From contig JAAWRH010000001.1 in NCBI GenBank assembly GCA_022800935.1, positions 181,457 to 245,456 on the forward strand: DNA of 64,000 nt, in the 5' to 3' direction. Numbering within the stretch: position 1 is the stretch's first letter; the number at the start of each line of letters is the position of its first letter. The translations under genes were made by a program, and so were the position numbers. The notes under the pieces were generated by a model. It was given only the letters and a program-made list of their open reading frames with translations, had not been told where the DNA came from and searched no databases. Positions 1 through 7,330 of this stretch are shown here, one piece after another. The DNA comes from Oscillospiraceae bacterium (GTDB lineage Bacteria; Bacillota; Clostridia; Oscillospirales; Ruminococcaceae).

Positions 1-1
1 T

Positions 2-1624
2 GCAATGGCTGCGATTTTCGCAGCCGCGTCGCTGACGGGCTGCAGCGGAACTTCCAGCAGCACCGGCAGCGCAAACAGCACAAGCAGCAGCAACAGCGGC
101 AGTGCCAGTACCAACAGCAGCAGCGCATCAAGCGAAAGCACCGGGGGAAGTACCTACACCGGCGCGGCCCCTGTCACCGAGGAAGCGGGAGCTACCGTCA
201 GCATGCTGGCTATGAATTCCTGGTATTCCACCGTTGACCTGAGCAAAAACGCACAGATTCTGGACGAAATCCAGAAGCGGGCCAATGTCACCATCAACTG
301 GAACATGATCGACCCCACCATCTACGCCGACACCGTCAGCCCCATGCTGGCCGCCGGCTCTGACCTCCAGGATATTGTGGAGCTGCCGGATAAGGACCCC
401 ACCATGTCCTACATCAAATCCGGAATGTTTGTAGCCCTGGACGAATACTTTGATTCCATGCCCAACTACAAGAAGTTCCTGGATGAAAATCCCAACATCA
501 AGGCAATGCTCACCGCAACCGACGGTCACATCTATTATGTCCCCCAGACGGTTGTCACCAACAACTACCAGCCCTGCATGATGATCAACGTCAGATGGCT
601 GGATAAGCTGGGCCTGAGCGAGCCCAAGACCCTGGATGAGTTTGTCTCCATGCTCCGCGCCTTCCGGGACAACGACATGAACGGCAACGGCGATGCCACC
701 GACGAAATCCCCATGAGCCTGACCTCCCAGTTTGTCCCCTACCTGTTCGGGCCTGCCTTTGGCCTTGACCTGGTGAGCGGCTTCTACGCGGACGACGCCG
801 GAACGGTGCATTACGCCTACTACGATTCCGAAAACTACAAGAAATATCTGGAATTTGTCAAGAGCCTGTACGACGAGGGCCTGCTGGAGATGGAATACAC
901 CTCCCTGAACCGGGACCAGATCACCTCCCGCTGCGCCCAGGATATCACCGGCGTCACCTTTGACTTCAGCTGGCAGATGTCCACCCTGTACAGCGCCCAG
1001 TTCCCGGATTATGACGGCACCACCCCGGTATTCAAGGGGGTGGGACCGCTGTCCGGCGAGTATACCGGCAACTATGTGGGCAGAAACCCGGTATCCGGCA
1101 TCTTTGGCGTCACCAAGAATTCCAAGAACGTGGACTTGGCGGTTAAATTCCTGGATTACATCATGAGTGAAGAGTGCCAGGACCTGTATGTCTGGGGCCT
1201 GAAGGACGTCACCTACACCGAGCAGGCCGACGGCAGCAGAGAATACCTGCCCAAGTGCACCGAGGATACCGTTTGGTATCAGCAGCTGGGCATCAACGCC
1301 CCCTGTATGCCCTCCCAGCAGAGCGTTCCCGCCACCGACGTCCTCCTTGCCAAGTGGCACGGCGAGGTTGACAAGGAGCTGGAGCAGTACATCAAGGCCC
1401 CCTTCCCGGAGGTTTATGCCACCGACGAAGAGGCCGGGATTCTCAACCAGTACCTGGTGGACATTCAGACCTATGTGGAGCAGATGAACGTAGCCTTTAT
1501 TTCCGGCACCAACGATCTGTCCACCTTTGACAGTTACCTGGAGACCCTCAAGAGCATGAACGTGGAAGAACTGATCAAGATCAAGCAGGCACAGTACGAC
1601 AGATACATGGCCGCTTACAAATAA
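2..1624 (+). CDS. Extracellular solute-binding lipoprotein of a sugar ABC transporter (5' partial)
   Basis: This should be the membrane-anchored substrate-binding protein of a carbohydrate (probably oligosaccharide) ABC importer. The visible 539+ residues begin inside a signal peptide: a hydrophobic stretch runs into the lipobox L-T-G-C. A Ser/Thr/Asn/Gly-rich linker of about 40 residues follows, then a family-1 solute-binding domain of the large YtcQ/LipO type, including a calcium-loop-like D-N-D-M-N-G-N-G-D-A segment. The frame is open to the left edge and the basic n-region of the signal peptide is missing, so the true start lies outside the window. A strong terminator follows the stop, so any permease genes would be upstream. 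The family is clear from overall pattern; the substrate is not. Confidence 0.85.
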   Translation, partial: AMAAIFAAASLTGCSGTSSSTGSANSTSSSNSGSASTNSSSASSESTGGSTYTGAAPVTEEAGATVSMLAMNSWYSTVDLSKNAQILDEIQKRANVTINWNMIDPTIYADTVSPMLAAGSDLQDIVELPDKDPTMSYIKSGMFVALDEYFDSMPNYKKFLDENPNIKAMLTATDGHIYYVPQTVVTNNYQPCMMINVRWLDKLGLSEPKTLDEFVSMLRAFRDNDMNGNGDATDEIPMSLTSQFVPYLFGPAFGLDLVSGFYADDAGTVHYAYYDSENYKKYLEFVKSLYDEGLLEMEYTSLNRDQITSRCAQDITGVTFDFSWQMSTLYSAQFPDYDGTTPVFKGVGPLSGEYTGNYVGRNPVSGIFGVTKNSKNVDLAVKFLDYIMSEECQDLYVWGLKDVTYTEQADGSREYLPKCTEDTVWYQQLGINAPCMPSQQSVPATDVLLAKWHGEVDKELEQYIKAPFPEVYATDEEAGILNQYLVDIQTYVEQMNVAFISGTNDLSTFDSYLETLKSMNVEELIKIKQAQYDRYMAAYK

Positions 1625-1655
1625 ACATCAATCAATCCAAAGGTAAAAGTACTTA

Positions 1656-1697
1656 AACCGGATAACTGAACTCCAAAATTCAGTTATCCGGTTTTTT
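1656..1697. terminator. Rho-independent terminator
   Basis: A perfect 15-bp inverted repeat (1656-1670 with 1679-1693) with an 8-base loop is followed by a run of T on the plus strand. It ends the solute-binding protein transcript. It could also stop the converging zinc-ribbon/ABC operon, although the T-run on that side is poorer. Confidence 0.92.
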
Positions 1698-1713
1698 GCG
1701 GTTCGCATTTCCT

Positions 1714-1932
1714 TTACCCAAATGTGCGCTTTAGCTCGCCGCGTCCGTCCTGCGTCTCCACCCAGTTCTCCACATATCCGCATTCACAGCAGATATAACG
1801 CGCTACCGGCACTCTTTTTACGATTGCAAGCCTGGTAATACAGATACTGTTGGCCAAGTAACGGTGCGCGTTGTCGGGAACACGGACGATATTCTGTGAA
1901 TTGCATTTGGGACAAATTTTCGTATTTTTCAT
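1714..1932 (-). CDS. Small zinc-ribbon protein
   Basis: A 72-residue protein with two Cys pairs, C7-P-K-C10 and C48-C-E-C51, the signature of a single zinc ribbon. No other domain is recognisable. The start is the ATG at 1932, preceded by a GGGAGG site; this ATG is only 4 bases past the stop of the ABC permease, so it is the last gene of that operon. The spacing suggests translational coupling and a role connected to the transporter, but no function can be assigned. An upstream in-frame start at 1986 would lie inside the permease and has no better ribosome site. Confidence 0.72.
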   Translation of the reverse strand: MKNTKICPKCNSQNIVRVPDNAHRYLANSICITRLAIVKRVPVARYICCECGYVENWVETQDGRGELKRTFG

Positions 1933-1936
1933 TCCG

Positions 1937-3154
1937 CTATCTCCTCCCTGTGATAAGCAGCAATCCGAAGCATTCAGCCGTGACAATGCCCAGCAGCCCC
2001 CATACGATGACAGGACTCATACCCGCAAGTCCCGCCGCCAGCATCATGATAAGCGGAACCACGTACTTCCTCGGATGGTGCCACAGGTCGCTTTCCGTCT
2101 TCCAGCCCCGGACTGGAAAGAACCACTCCAGCAGAGCGGAAAGAATAGCGCTTTGCAGGGAAATCAGCAGCGCGGTCAGTACCGCCATGCCGCCCACTCC
2201 CCCGCGCTGTATCTGCCAGCTAATCAGATACACGCCGTTTACCGCCAGATTGACCGAAAAGATAAAAAAGCAATAGTTGGTGCAAAAGCGTCTTGTCTGT
2301 CCCGGTAATGTCCGGACTGCCTGCTCTAAACCTGGGTCACAGGAAAGCAATATACAGATTGGGGTGTTCAGGCACAGAACGGCAAACCCCAGCGACATGA
2401 CGTTCACTCCCTCAAATTGCCCTAATATGAACGGCAGAACACCAGCGAGCACACACAATCCGGCAGTATTCAAAAGATAGCTTTTGTTTGTCATCAGATA
2501 GCGCAGAAAATATAGCGCTATGCTTCCCCTTCCTTTTGTGTGTTTGATGAGAAGCTTTGCCGGTACCGGGCGATAGAATACATAAGCGTCTGCCTTCTGT
2601 AGCCTTAAAAGGGAGACAAGCACACTTGCAACCGCAATGAAGCAGATAGTCACCGCTTCCCGCACAAGGAATATCGGCGCGAAAATTGCCCCGCACCATA
2701 AAATGATAAACGGCAGAAAGATTTTTCTCTTTGCCATGATATACCATGCGGCAACCGAAAGACAACCATTAAATGCACAGAGCAAAGACAGGGCAATCTG
2801 CACCCCGCTCCATTCCTGTACGGCAAAGAGCAGCGCCAGCACAGGAAAAGTTTTTGTAATCAGCGTATAGCCGGTAAACGCCAGCACAATGGAAAAGGTC
2901 ATGTCCCTGTTCCGAAAGGGCAGCATAAACAGCCCGGTCATGCGGTCCGCATTTCCCGAAGAAGCAATGGTCTGCCACATGATGCCCATTGAAAAAGCCG
3001 TAGCTGTCAGCAGGAGAATAGACGGTGCAATCTTTATTTTAATTCCTGCATTATGGACAGCAAGGAACAGGATAACGCAGGCAACAAGGCTTTTGACAGC
3101 CCGCTCATACCTTGCGCCGAACAGTTGTTTTGAGAGAGTTGGTAAGATAATCAT
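1937..3154 (-). CDS. ABC transporter permease, multispan membrane protein
   Basis: A 405-residue hydrophobic protein with about ten predicted membrane segments, encoded directly after and overlapping (ATGA, 4 bp) the ABC ATPase gene. It would be the membrane half of the transporter. No substrate-specific motif is visible and it is not a classical short ABC-2 permease; it resembles the large permeases paired with a single ATPase in Firmicute exporters for peptides or lantibiotics. The next gene starts 4 bases beyond its stop. The proximity of a GHKL/LytTR two-component system suggests stress- or peptide-responsive export, which is inference. Confidence 0.75.
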   Translation of the reverse strand: MIILPTLSKQLFGARYERAVKSLVACVILFLAVHNAGIKIKIAPSILLLTATAFSMGIMWQTIASSGNADRMTGLFMLPFRNRDMTFSIVLAFTGYTLITKTFPVLALLFAVQEWSGVQIALSLLCAFNGCLSVAAWYIMAKRKIFLPFIILWCGAIFAPIFLVREAVTICFIAVASVLVSLLRLQKADAYVFYRPVPAKLLIKHTKGRGSIALYFLRYLMTNKSYLLNTAGLCVLAGVLPFILGQFEGVNVMSLGFAVLCLNTPICILLSCDPGLEQAVRTLPGQTRRFCTNYCFFIFSVNLAVNGVYLISWQIQRGGVGGMAVLTALLISLQSAILSALLEWFFPVRGWKTESDLWHHPRKYVVPLIMMLAAGLAGMSPVIVWGLLGIVTAECFGLLLITGRR

Positions 3155-3846
3155 TGTTTTAATGCCTCCCGTATTTTCTCCGCTTCCACCTCCTGCCCGT
3201 CAAAACACCTTTTTATCTGTCCCTGTTCCAATACCGCCACCCGATCGGATGTAAGGCAGATGCTTTCCAGAATATGAGACGAAAAGAGGATGGTTCCGTA
3301 TTGCCGGTAGCTGTTGATCTGCCGGTACAGGTATTCGGTACTTTGAAAATCAAGTCCGTTCACAGGCTCATCCAGCAGGAGCAGCTTTGGCTTCAGGGCA
3401 AAGGCTGTGATTAAATAAGCCTTTTTCAGATTGCCCGTTGACAGCTCCTTCAGCAAAACACCGGTGTATTCCTCAAAGTGAAAGCCATGTATCAATTCCT
3501 CCATATCAGATAAATTTTTTCCGTAAGACGCCGCCACATAGGAAGCATACTCACGGAATGTAAAAAACGGAAAGGAATGGTCTTCGGCAAAGACAACATA
3601 CCGTTGTTTCTTAAATTCCCGGTCGCGGAACAGAAACGGCTTTCCCTGCCAGAGGGCGGCGTCCAACCGAACTCCCTCCAGCAGCCCGGAGAGAGTTTTG
3701 ATAAAGGTGGTCTTGCCCGCTCCGTTGACTCCTATCAGCCCGATGGTCTCATGCTCGCCCAGCTCCAGGGAGAGGCCGGAGAGCACCGGCCTGCCCTTGC
3801 CGTACCAGGCGTTCAAATTCCGGATTTCCAAAAGGGGCGTTTTCAT
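3151..3846 (-). CDS. ABC transporter ATP-binding protein
   Basis: A 231-residue nucleotide-binding subunit. Visible motifs are Walker A G39-V-N-G-A-G-K-T-T, a variant signature L-S-T-G-N in place of LSGGQ, Walker B L-L-L-L-D-E-P, and a late S-S-H-I-L switch histidine. The ATG at 3846 is used because an AGGGGG site sits just upstream and the family begins here; the longer in-frame extension to 3939 covers the preceding small gene in another frame. It follows the 56-residue membrane protein by one base and overlaps the permease by 4 bp. It would power export by the permease encoded next. Confidence 0.9.
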   Translation of the reverse strand: MKTPLLEIRNLNAWYGKGRPVLSGLSLELGEHETIGLIGVNGAGKTTFIKTLSGLLEGVRLDAALWQGKPFLFRDREFKKQRYVVFAEDHSFPFFTFREYASYVAASYGKNLSDMEELIHGFHFEEYTGVLLKELSTGNLKKAYLITAFALKPKLLLLDEPVNGLDFQSTEYLYRQINSYRQYGTILFSSHILESICLTSDRVAVLEQGQIKRCFDGQEVEAEKIREALKQ

Positions 3847-3847
3847 G

Positions 3848-4018
3848 TCATCTGTCCCCCTTGCCGTTCTTTTTCCACTGGGCGTAGGCGGAGTACAAAA
3901 ACACGGCCCCCAAAACCGTGTACAAGGCCGCCGTTTCAACCCGGCCCGACATGATCCCCGCTATAGCTGCCGCCAGCCAAACCAACCCTAAAATCCCACG
4001 AATGTATACATGACGCAT
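3848..4018 (-). CDS. Small two-helix membrane protein heading the ABC operon
   Basis: A 56-residue ORF starting MRHVYIRGILG and ending KKNGKGDR. It has two hydrophobic stretches (about residues 8-24 and 29-46) and a basic tail, so it should be a small membrane protein. A GGGAGGT ribosome site lies 8-10 bases before the ATG at 4018. The stop is one base from the ABC ATPase start, so it is the first gene of the operon. The composition matches its neighbours. It could be an accessory subunit of the transporter; no family is recognised. Confidence 0.72.
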   Translation of the reverse strand: MRHVYIRGILGLVWLAAAIAGIMSGRVETAALYTVLGAVFLYSAYAQWKKNGKGDR

Positions 4019-4032
4019 TATCTATTACCTCC

Positions 4033-4089
4033 CTGAATGTTGTGTCTATAGGATACACCATTCAGAGACGCTGTGCGGAAATGTCCGCA
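4033..4089 (-). promoter_or_regulatory. Nested inverted repeats upstream of the ABC operon
   Basis: Two symmetric elements lie just upstream of the small membrane protein gene. One is CTGAATG (4033-4039) facing CATTCAG (4059-4065), with GTGT/ACAC arms nested inside. The other is TGCGGA-4-TCCGCA at 4074-4089. The first surrounds a TATCCT-like -10 on the minus strand. They are plausible binding sites for the LytTR regulator encoded nearby or another repressor. Confidence 0.4.
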
Positions 4090-4110
4090 ATCGGTAGGTT
4101 TTTGACCGCG

Positions 4111-4148
4111 AAAAGGTCCGCCTAGTGCAAAAACGCACTGGGCGGACC
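4111..4148 (-). terminator. Rho-independent terminator of the sensor kinase gene
   Basis: An inverted repeat (GGTCCGCC at 4115-4122 with GGCGGACC at 4141-4148, extended by AGTGC/GCACT) is followed on the minus strand by TTTT. It separates the two-component operon from the ABC operon promoter. Confidence 0.82.
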
Positions 4149-4160
4149 CAAAAACAAGCA

Positions 4161-5453
4161 CTATTCACGCTCTACCCCTTGAAAGGACAGGGTAACTACT
4201 GCCCGGAACACGCCCTCCGAGTATCCCGTCTGTACCAACCCGTCGTACTTTCCGGCGGCGGTCTGGACGCTTTTCAAACCCCAGCCGTGGAGGCCGTTCT
4301 GCTCCTTGACGGTTTTCAGGGTCCCGTCTTCTTCCGCCGCAGGCGGCGGGGCGCTGTTCTCCACCTTAATCACCAGCATCTGGTTGATTCTCCGTACCGT
4401 AAGGCTTATGAACCGTTCCCTCTCCGAAATCCTTCTCACCGCCTCTAAGGCATTGTCCAACAAATTCCCCAGTATGGCACAGAGATCGGCGCTGCGCAAA
4501 TCGCTGTTCCGCGGAAACTCCACCTGCACCTGATACTGTATCCCCTCAGCTTCCGCCTCCGCCGCCTTTGTATTGATGAGATAATCGGCGGCCTCATCTC
4601 CGGTCCAGACGGTTCCGGACACCTTTCCCACCGGGGCCTGGAGCTCATCCAGATACCCCAGGGCCTCCCCCGCCTTTTGATGGACAAGGAGCTGCCGCAG
4701 TGCGCCGATGTGGTTGTGGAGGTCGTGGAAAAGCCGGGCGTTGACCTCATAGACGCGGCTGAGGGCGGTATAATCCCGCTCCAGCAGCTGGGCCTGCTGG
4801 GATTTCAGCCTGGCAATCTCCCGCTCTGCCTCGTACTGACGGTTCATGTGGAATATCTGTACCGACATCATCAGCACGACCGACAGGATTGTCCACATCT
4901 CCAGCATATCTCCGTCAATGGGAAGCACCTTCTGCTCCGACAAGGAGATGACCGCCAGCAGTCCCGCTGTGACAATGACAGAGGCGGTCCGGGTCCTCCC
5001 CTTCTCCCCCGGCTTTCGACGCCAGAGAAGCGCCGCCCCGGCCCCCAGCAGAAGGTGGAGAATCCACCCCGCCAGCATCCCCTGCCACGCGTCCACAGCG
5101 AGGAATATAGGGGCGCGAAACAGCACCCCCAGCCAGGCGGAGCACAGAAACCGCCAGAGAAAAACCCCAATCTCAAAGAAGGCGGCGACAAACAGGCTCA
5201 TCCGGAAATCCGCCTTCTGGAACCTTCTGGCACAGCCGGCGGCCAGAACCGCCTCAAGGGCAATGCGGACCATATCTCCGGGGCCCGCAAAATACAGGGC
5301 AACAGAGACAACAGTTCCGCAGGCCAGTACCGCCGCGGCGCTTTTCCTCCCCGGCCGTTCCGTGGAGAGGAGGCGGAAAATCAGAATCAGGCAGGCGGCA
5401 AGCCGCACCCAGGACATTGCCGCGTCGGACAACAGTGCCAGCCGCTCCATCAT
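4161..5453 (-). CDS. GHKL-family sensor histidine kinase, AgrC/LytS-like
   Basis: A 430-residue membrane sensor kinase. The first ~190 residues hold about six hydrophobic segments; a coiled-coil region follows, then the H-box HDLHNHIGALR, an N-box (G-N-L-L-D-N-A-L-E-A) and a short G-box region (H-G-W-G-L-K-S) of a GHKL ATPase. It would autophosphorylate on the H-box histidine and pass phosphate to the LytTR regulator. The start is the ATG at 5453, which overlaps the regulator's stop (ATGA), so the two are co-translated. The upstream in-frame extension to 5591 lies inside the regulator gene. The signal is unknown; AgrC-type relatives sense peptides. Confidence 0.88.
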   Translation of the reverse strand: MMERLALLSDAAMSWVRLAACLILIFRLLSTERPGRKSAAAVLACGTVVSVALYFAGPGDMVRIALEAVLAAGCARRFQKADFRMSLFVAAFFEIGVFLWRFLCSAWLGVLFRAPIFLAVDAWQGMLAGWILHLLLGAGAALLWRRKPGEKGRTRTASVIVTAGLLAVISLSEQKVLPIDGDMLEMWTILSVVLMMSVQIFHMNRQYEAEREIARLKSQQAQLLERDYTALSRVYEVNARLFHDLHNHIGALRQLLVHQKAGEALGYLDELQAPVGKVSGTVWTGDEAADYLINTKAAEAEAEGIQYQVQVEFPRNSDLRSADLCAILGNLLDNALEAVRRISERERFISLTVRRINQMLVIKVENSAPPPAAEEDGTLKTVKEQNGLHGWGLKSVQTAAGKYDGLVQTGYSEGVFRAVVTLSFQGVERE

Positions 5454-6184
5454 ATATGCGCCCCCCAGTACCGGTTGATCTGCTCCTTCACCTGCTGAAG
5501 ATGGGAGCGGCTGATGGGGAGGGAAACCCCGTTTTTCAGCACCGCCATGCCGTCTTTCACCTGCATGACGTGGATGAGGTTCACAATGCACCCCCGGTCA
5601 ATGTAGATAAACTCCTCCGCCCCCAGCTCCTCATAGACCTGCTGGAGGCTTTTCCGCACCTTAGATATCCCCCCGGAGGAGGTGATGGAGGCGTTCTTGC
5701 CCTCCCGCTCAATGCAGAGGATGTCCTTATAGGGAATCCGCTCCAGGCGGCTGCCGGTCTGGATGGTATAGGTCCTCCCTTCCTCCAGCAGGATCAACCG
5801 CACCGCGTCCCGGATGGCGGCGGGAAGGCGCTTGTCCCTGTCGTTTTTCGGCACATACCGAAAGACGGACAGTTCAAAGGCGTCGATGGCGTACTCCATG
5901 TGGGAGGTGATAAAGATAATCCGAACATTGGGCAGGCAGGGCCGTATCCTCGCCGCCAGCTCCATGCCGCTGTACCCCGGCATCTCGATATCCAGCAGAA
6001 TCAGGTCAAAGAAAAAATGGTCCTCGGCAATGTCATAGAGCAGGTTGTCGCTGGAGGTATACACGCAGGTTTCCACCGCGGTTTTCTCTCCCTGGGCGCC
6101 CCACTGCCTCACACACTGCTCCGCAATCTCCCTGTGGGCCTGGGCGGCCTCCCTGTCGTCGTCGCAAACCGCTATCCGCAGCAT
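5450..6184 (-). CDS. LytTR-family response regulator, AgrA-like
   Basis: A 244-residue response regulator. The receiver domain (about 1-120) shows the acidic patch D8-D-D, phospho-acceptor D65 in L-L-D-I-E-M-P-G, and K114 in P-K-N-D-R-D-K. The C-terminal ~100 residues form a LytTR DNA-binding domain, recognisable from I-Y-I-D-R-G-C-I-V-N-L and the final P-I-S-R-S-H motif. It precedes and overlaps its cognate GHKL kinase gene by 4 bp. Likely targets are its own region and the neighbouring ABC operon, where inverted repeats flank the promoter; this is inference from position. Confidence 0.9.
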   Translation of the reverse strand: MLRIAVCDDDREAAQAHREIAEQCVRQWGAQGEKTAVETCVYTSSDNLLYDIAEDHFFFDLILLDIEMPGYSGMELAARIRPCLPNVRIIFITSHMEYAIDAFELSVFRYVPKNDRDKRLPAAIRDAVRLILLEEGRTYTIQTGSRLERIPYKDILCIEREGKNASITSSGGISKVRKSLQQVYEELGAEEFIYIDRGCIVNLIHVMQVKDGMAVLKNGVSLPISRSHLQQVKEQINRYWGAHI

Positions 6185-6205
6185 GGAAAATCCCTCCGCT
6201 TGCCG

Positions 6206-7060
6206 TCAGTCTAAAATTTGGATACCTGCCCCCAGTACGCCAGGCCCGATATAGCAGCTGAGGGTTGCGTCCATGTTGACGTAAATGTACTTCTCATAGT
6301 TGGGGAACATGCTGCCCAGCATCTCCTGGAGCTGTGCGCCGCCCTCCGGGTTGCCGCCGTCCGCCACCAACAGATTGTACCGGCAGCCGGGGGTGACATA
6401 CTTCTTCACCTGATTGCACAGGTGCTCCTTGAGCAGCTTTTCCCCCCGGACCTTTTCCACGCTGCCAAGCTGCCCGTCGGGCATAAAGCTGACGATGGGC
6501 TTGATGTTGAGGACCGTCCCGGCCAAGGCGGTGATTTTTCCGATGCGCCCGCCCTTCATCAGGTACTCCAGGGTATCCACCGAGAAGAACACATGGGTGT
6601 TCTCCAGCATACCGGGAATGCGGGCGGTGATGGCGGTAAAGCTCTCCCCCCGCTCCACCGCGGCGGCAGCCTCCAGGGCGTTGATCCCACAGCCGATGCT
6701 GCCGCTGAGGGAATCAAACACCGCCACCTCCAGTTCGGGAACCTGCTGGGCCACAATCCGCATCATATTGGCGGTGCCGGATAGGCCGCTGGAGAGCATA
6801 ATGGCGATGGCGTGGGTATACCCCTCGTCCCGGAGACGCTGGAACAGTGCCAGGGCATCGTCGGAGCTGGGCAGGCTGGTTTTGGGTATTTCTGTCTTCA
6901 GCAGCTCGTACACCTGGGCGGCGGTGATGTCCACCCCGTCCCGGTACTCCCTGCCATCCGCAGTGCGGATGATGAGGGGGAGCACATGAATTCCGTATTT
7001 CTGTATCAGTTCCTGGGGGATGTCCGCGCAGGAATCGGTAATGATTGCAATCTTTTGCAT
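6206..7060 (-). CDS. DegV family fatty-acid-binding protein
   Basis: A 284-residue DegV protein. The N-terminal I-I-T-D-S-C-A-D-I-P, the S-S-G-L-S-G-T loop and F-D-S-L-S-G-S-I-G-C-G are the family's ligand-binding signatures. DegV/FakB proteins hold a fatty acid for phosphorylation by FakA during lipid recycling. It starts at the ATG at 7060 behind a GGATAA-type ribosome site and ends 22 bases before the LytTR regulator, so read-through into the two-component genes is possible. It has its own strong promoter at 7130-7158. No fakA is in the window. Confidence 0.9.
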   Translation of the reverse strand: MQKIAIITDSCADIPQELIQKYGIHVLPLIIRTADGREYRDGVDITAAQVYELLKTEIPKTSLPSSDDALALFQRLRDEGYTHAIAIMLSSGLSGTANMMRIVAQQVPELEVAVFDSLSGSIGCGINALEAAAAVERGESFTAITARIPGMLENTHVFFSVDTLEYLMKGGRIGKITALAGTVLNIKPIVSFMPDGQLGSVEKVRGEKLLKEHLCNQVKKYVTPGCRYNLLVADGGNPEGGAQLQEMLGSMFPNYEKYIYVNMDATLSCYIGPGVLGAGIQILD

Positions 7061-7129
7061 AAGTTATCCTTTCTCTGTCTGCCAGGGTTTTTCCCTTGTA
7101 TTTGTTCGGTACGCGAACTTTTTACAGTT

Positions 7130-7158
7130 ATTATAACGCCCTTACCCCATAAAAGCAA
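7130..7158 (-). promoter_or_regulatory. Sigma-A promoter for degV
   Basis: On the minus strand TTGCTT (7158-7153) and TATAAT (7135-7130) are separated by 17 bases, about 70 bases upstream of the degV start codon. Confidence 0.75.
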
Positions 7159-7269
7159 TCTATTTTCAGACACTTATTTGGATTTTGTCCATATGACGGC
7201 GGTTGGGCGGGTGTGCCTTTTAAATATTCTGGATTTTTTTACAATCTCTTTTCCAGTTGCAAAAAACCT

Positions 7270-7298
7270 TTGACCATCTCCGCAATAGCTTTTATACT
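7270..7298 (+). promoter_or_regulatory. Sigma-A promoter for the glycoside hydrolase gene
   Basis: TTGACC (7270-7275) and TATACT (7293-7298) are separated by 17 bases. The predicted transcript starts near 7305 and gives a short leader with GAAGGAGG ahead of the ATG at 7331. Confidence 0.78.
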
Positions 7299-7330
7299 GG
7301 AAACAGAATACCTTTGAAGGAGGTCTTTCT

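Noticed and set aside
128..1360. 410-codon open frame on the minus strand inside the solute-binding protein gene
   Set aside because: It mirrors the codon structure of the real gene in GC-rich DNA, has low-complexity Val/Gly/His composition and no ribosome site.
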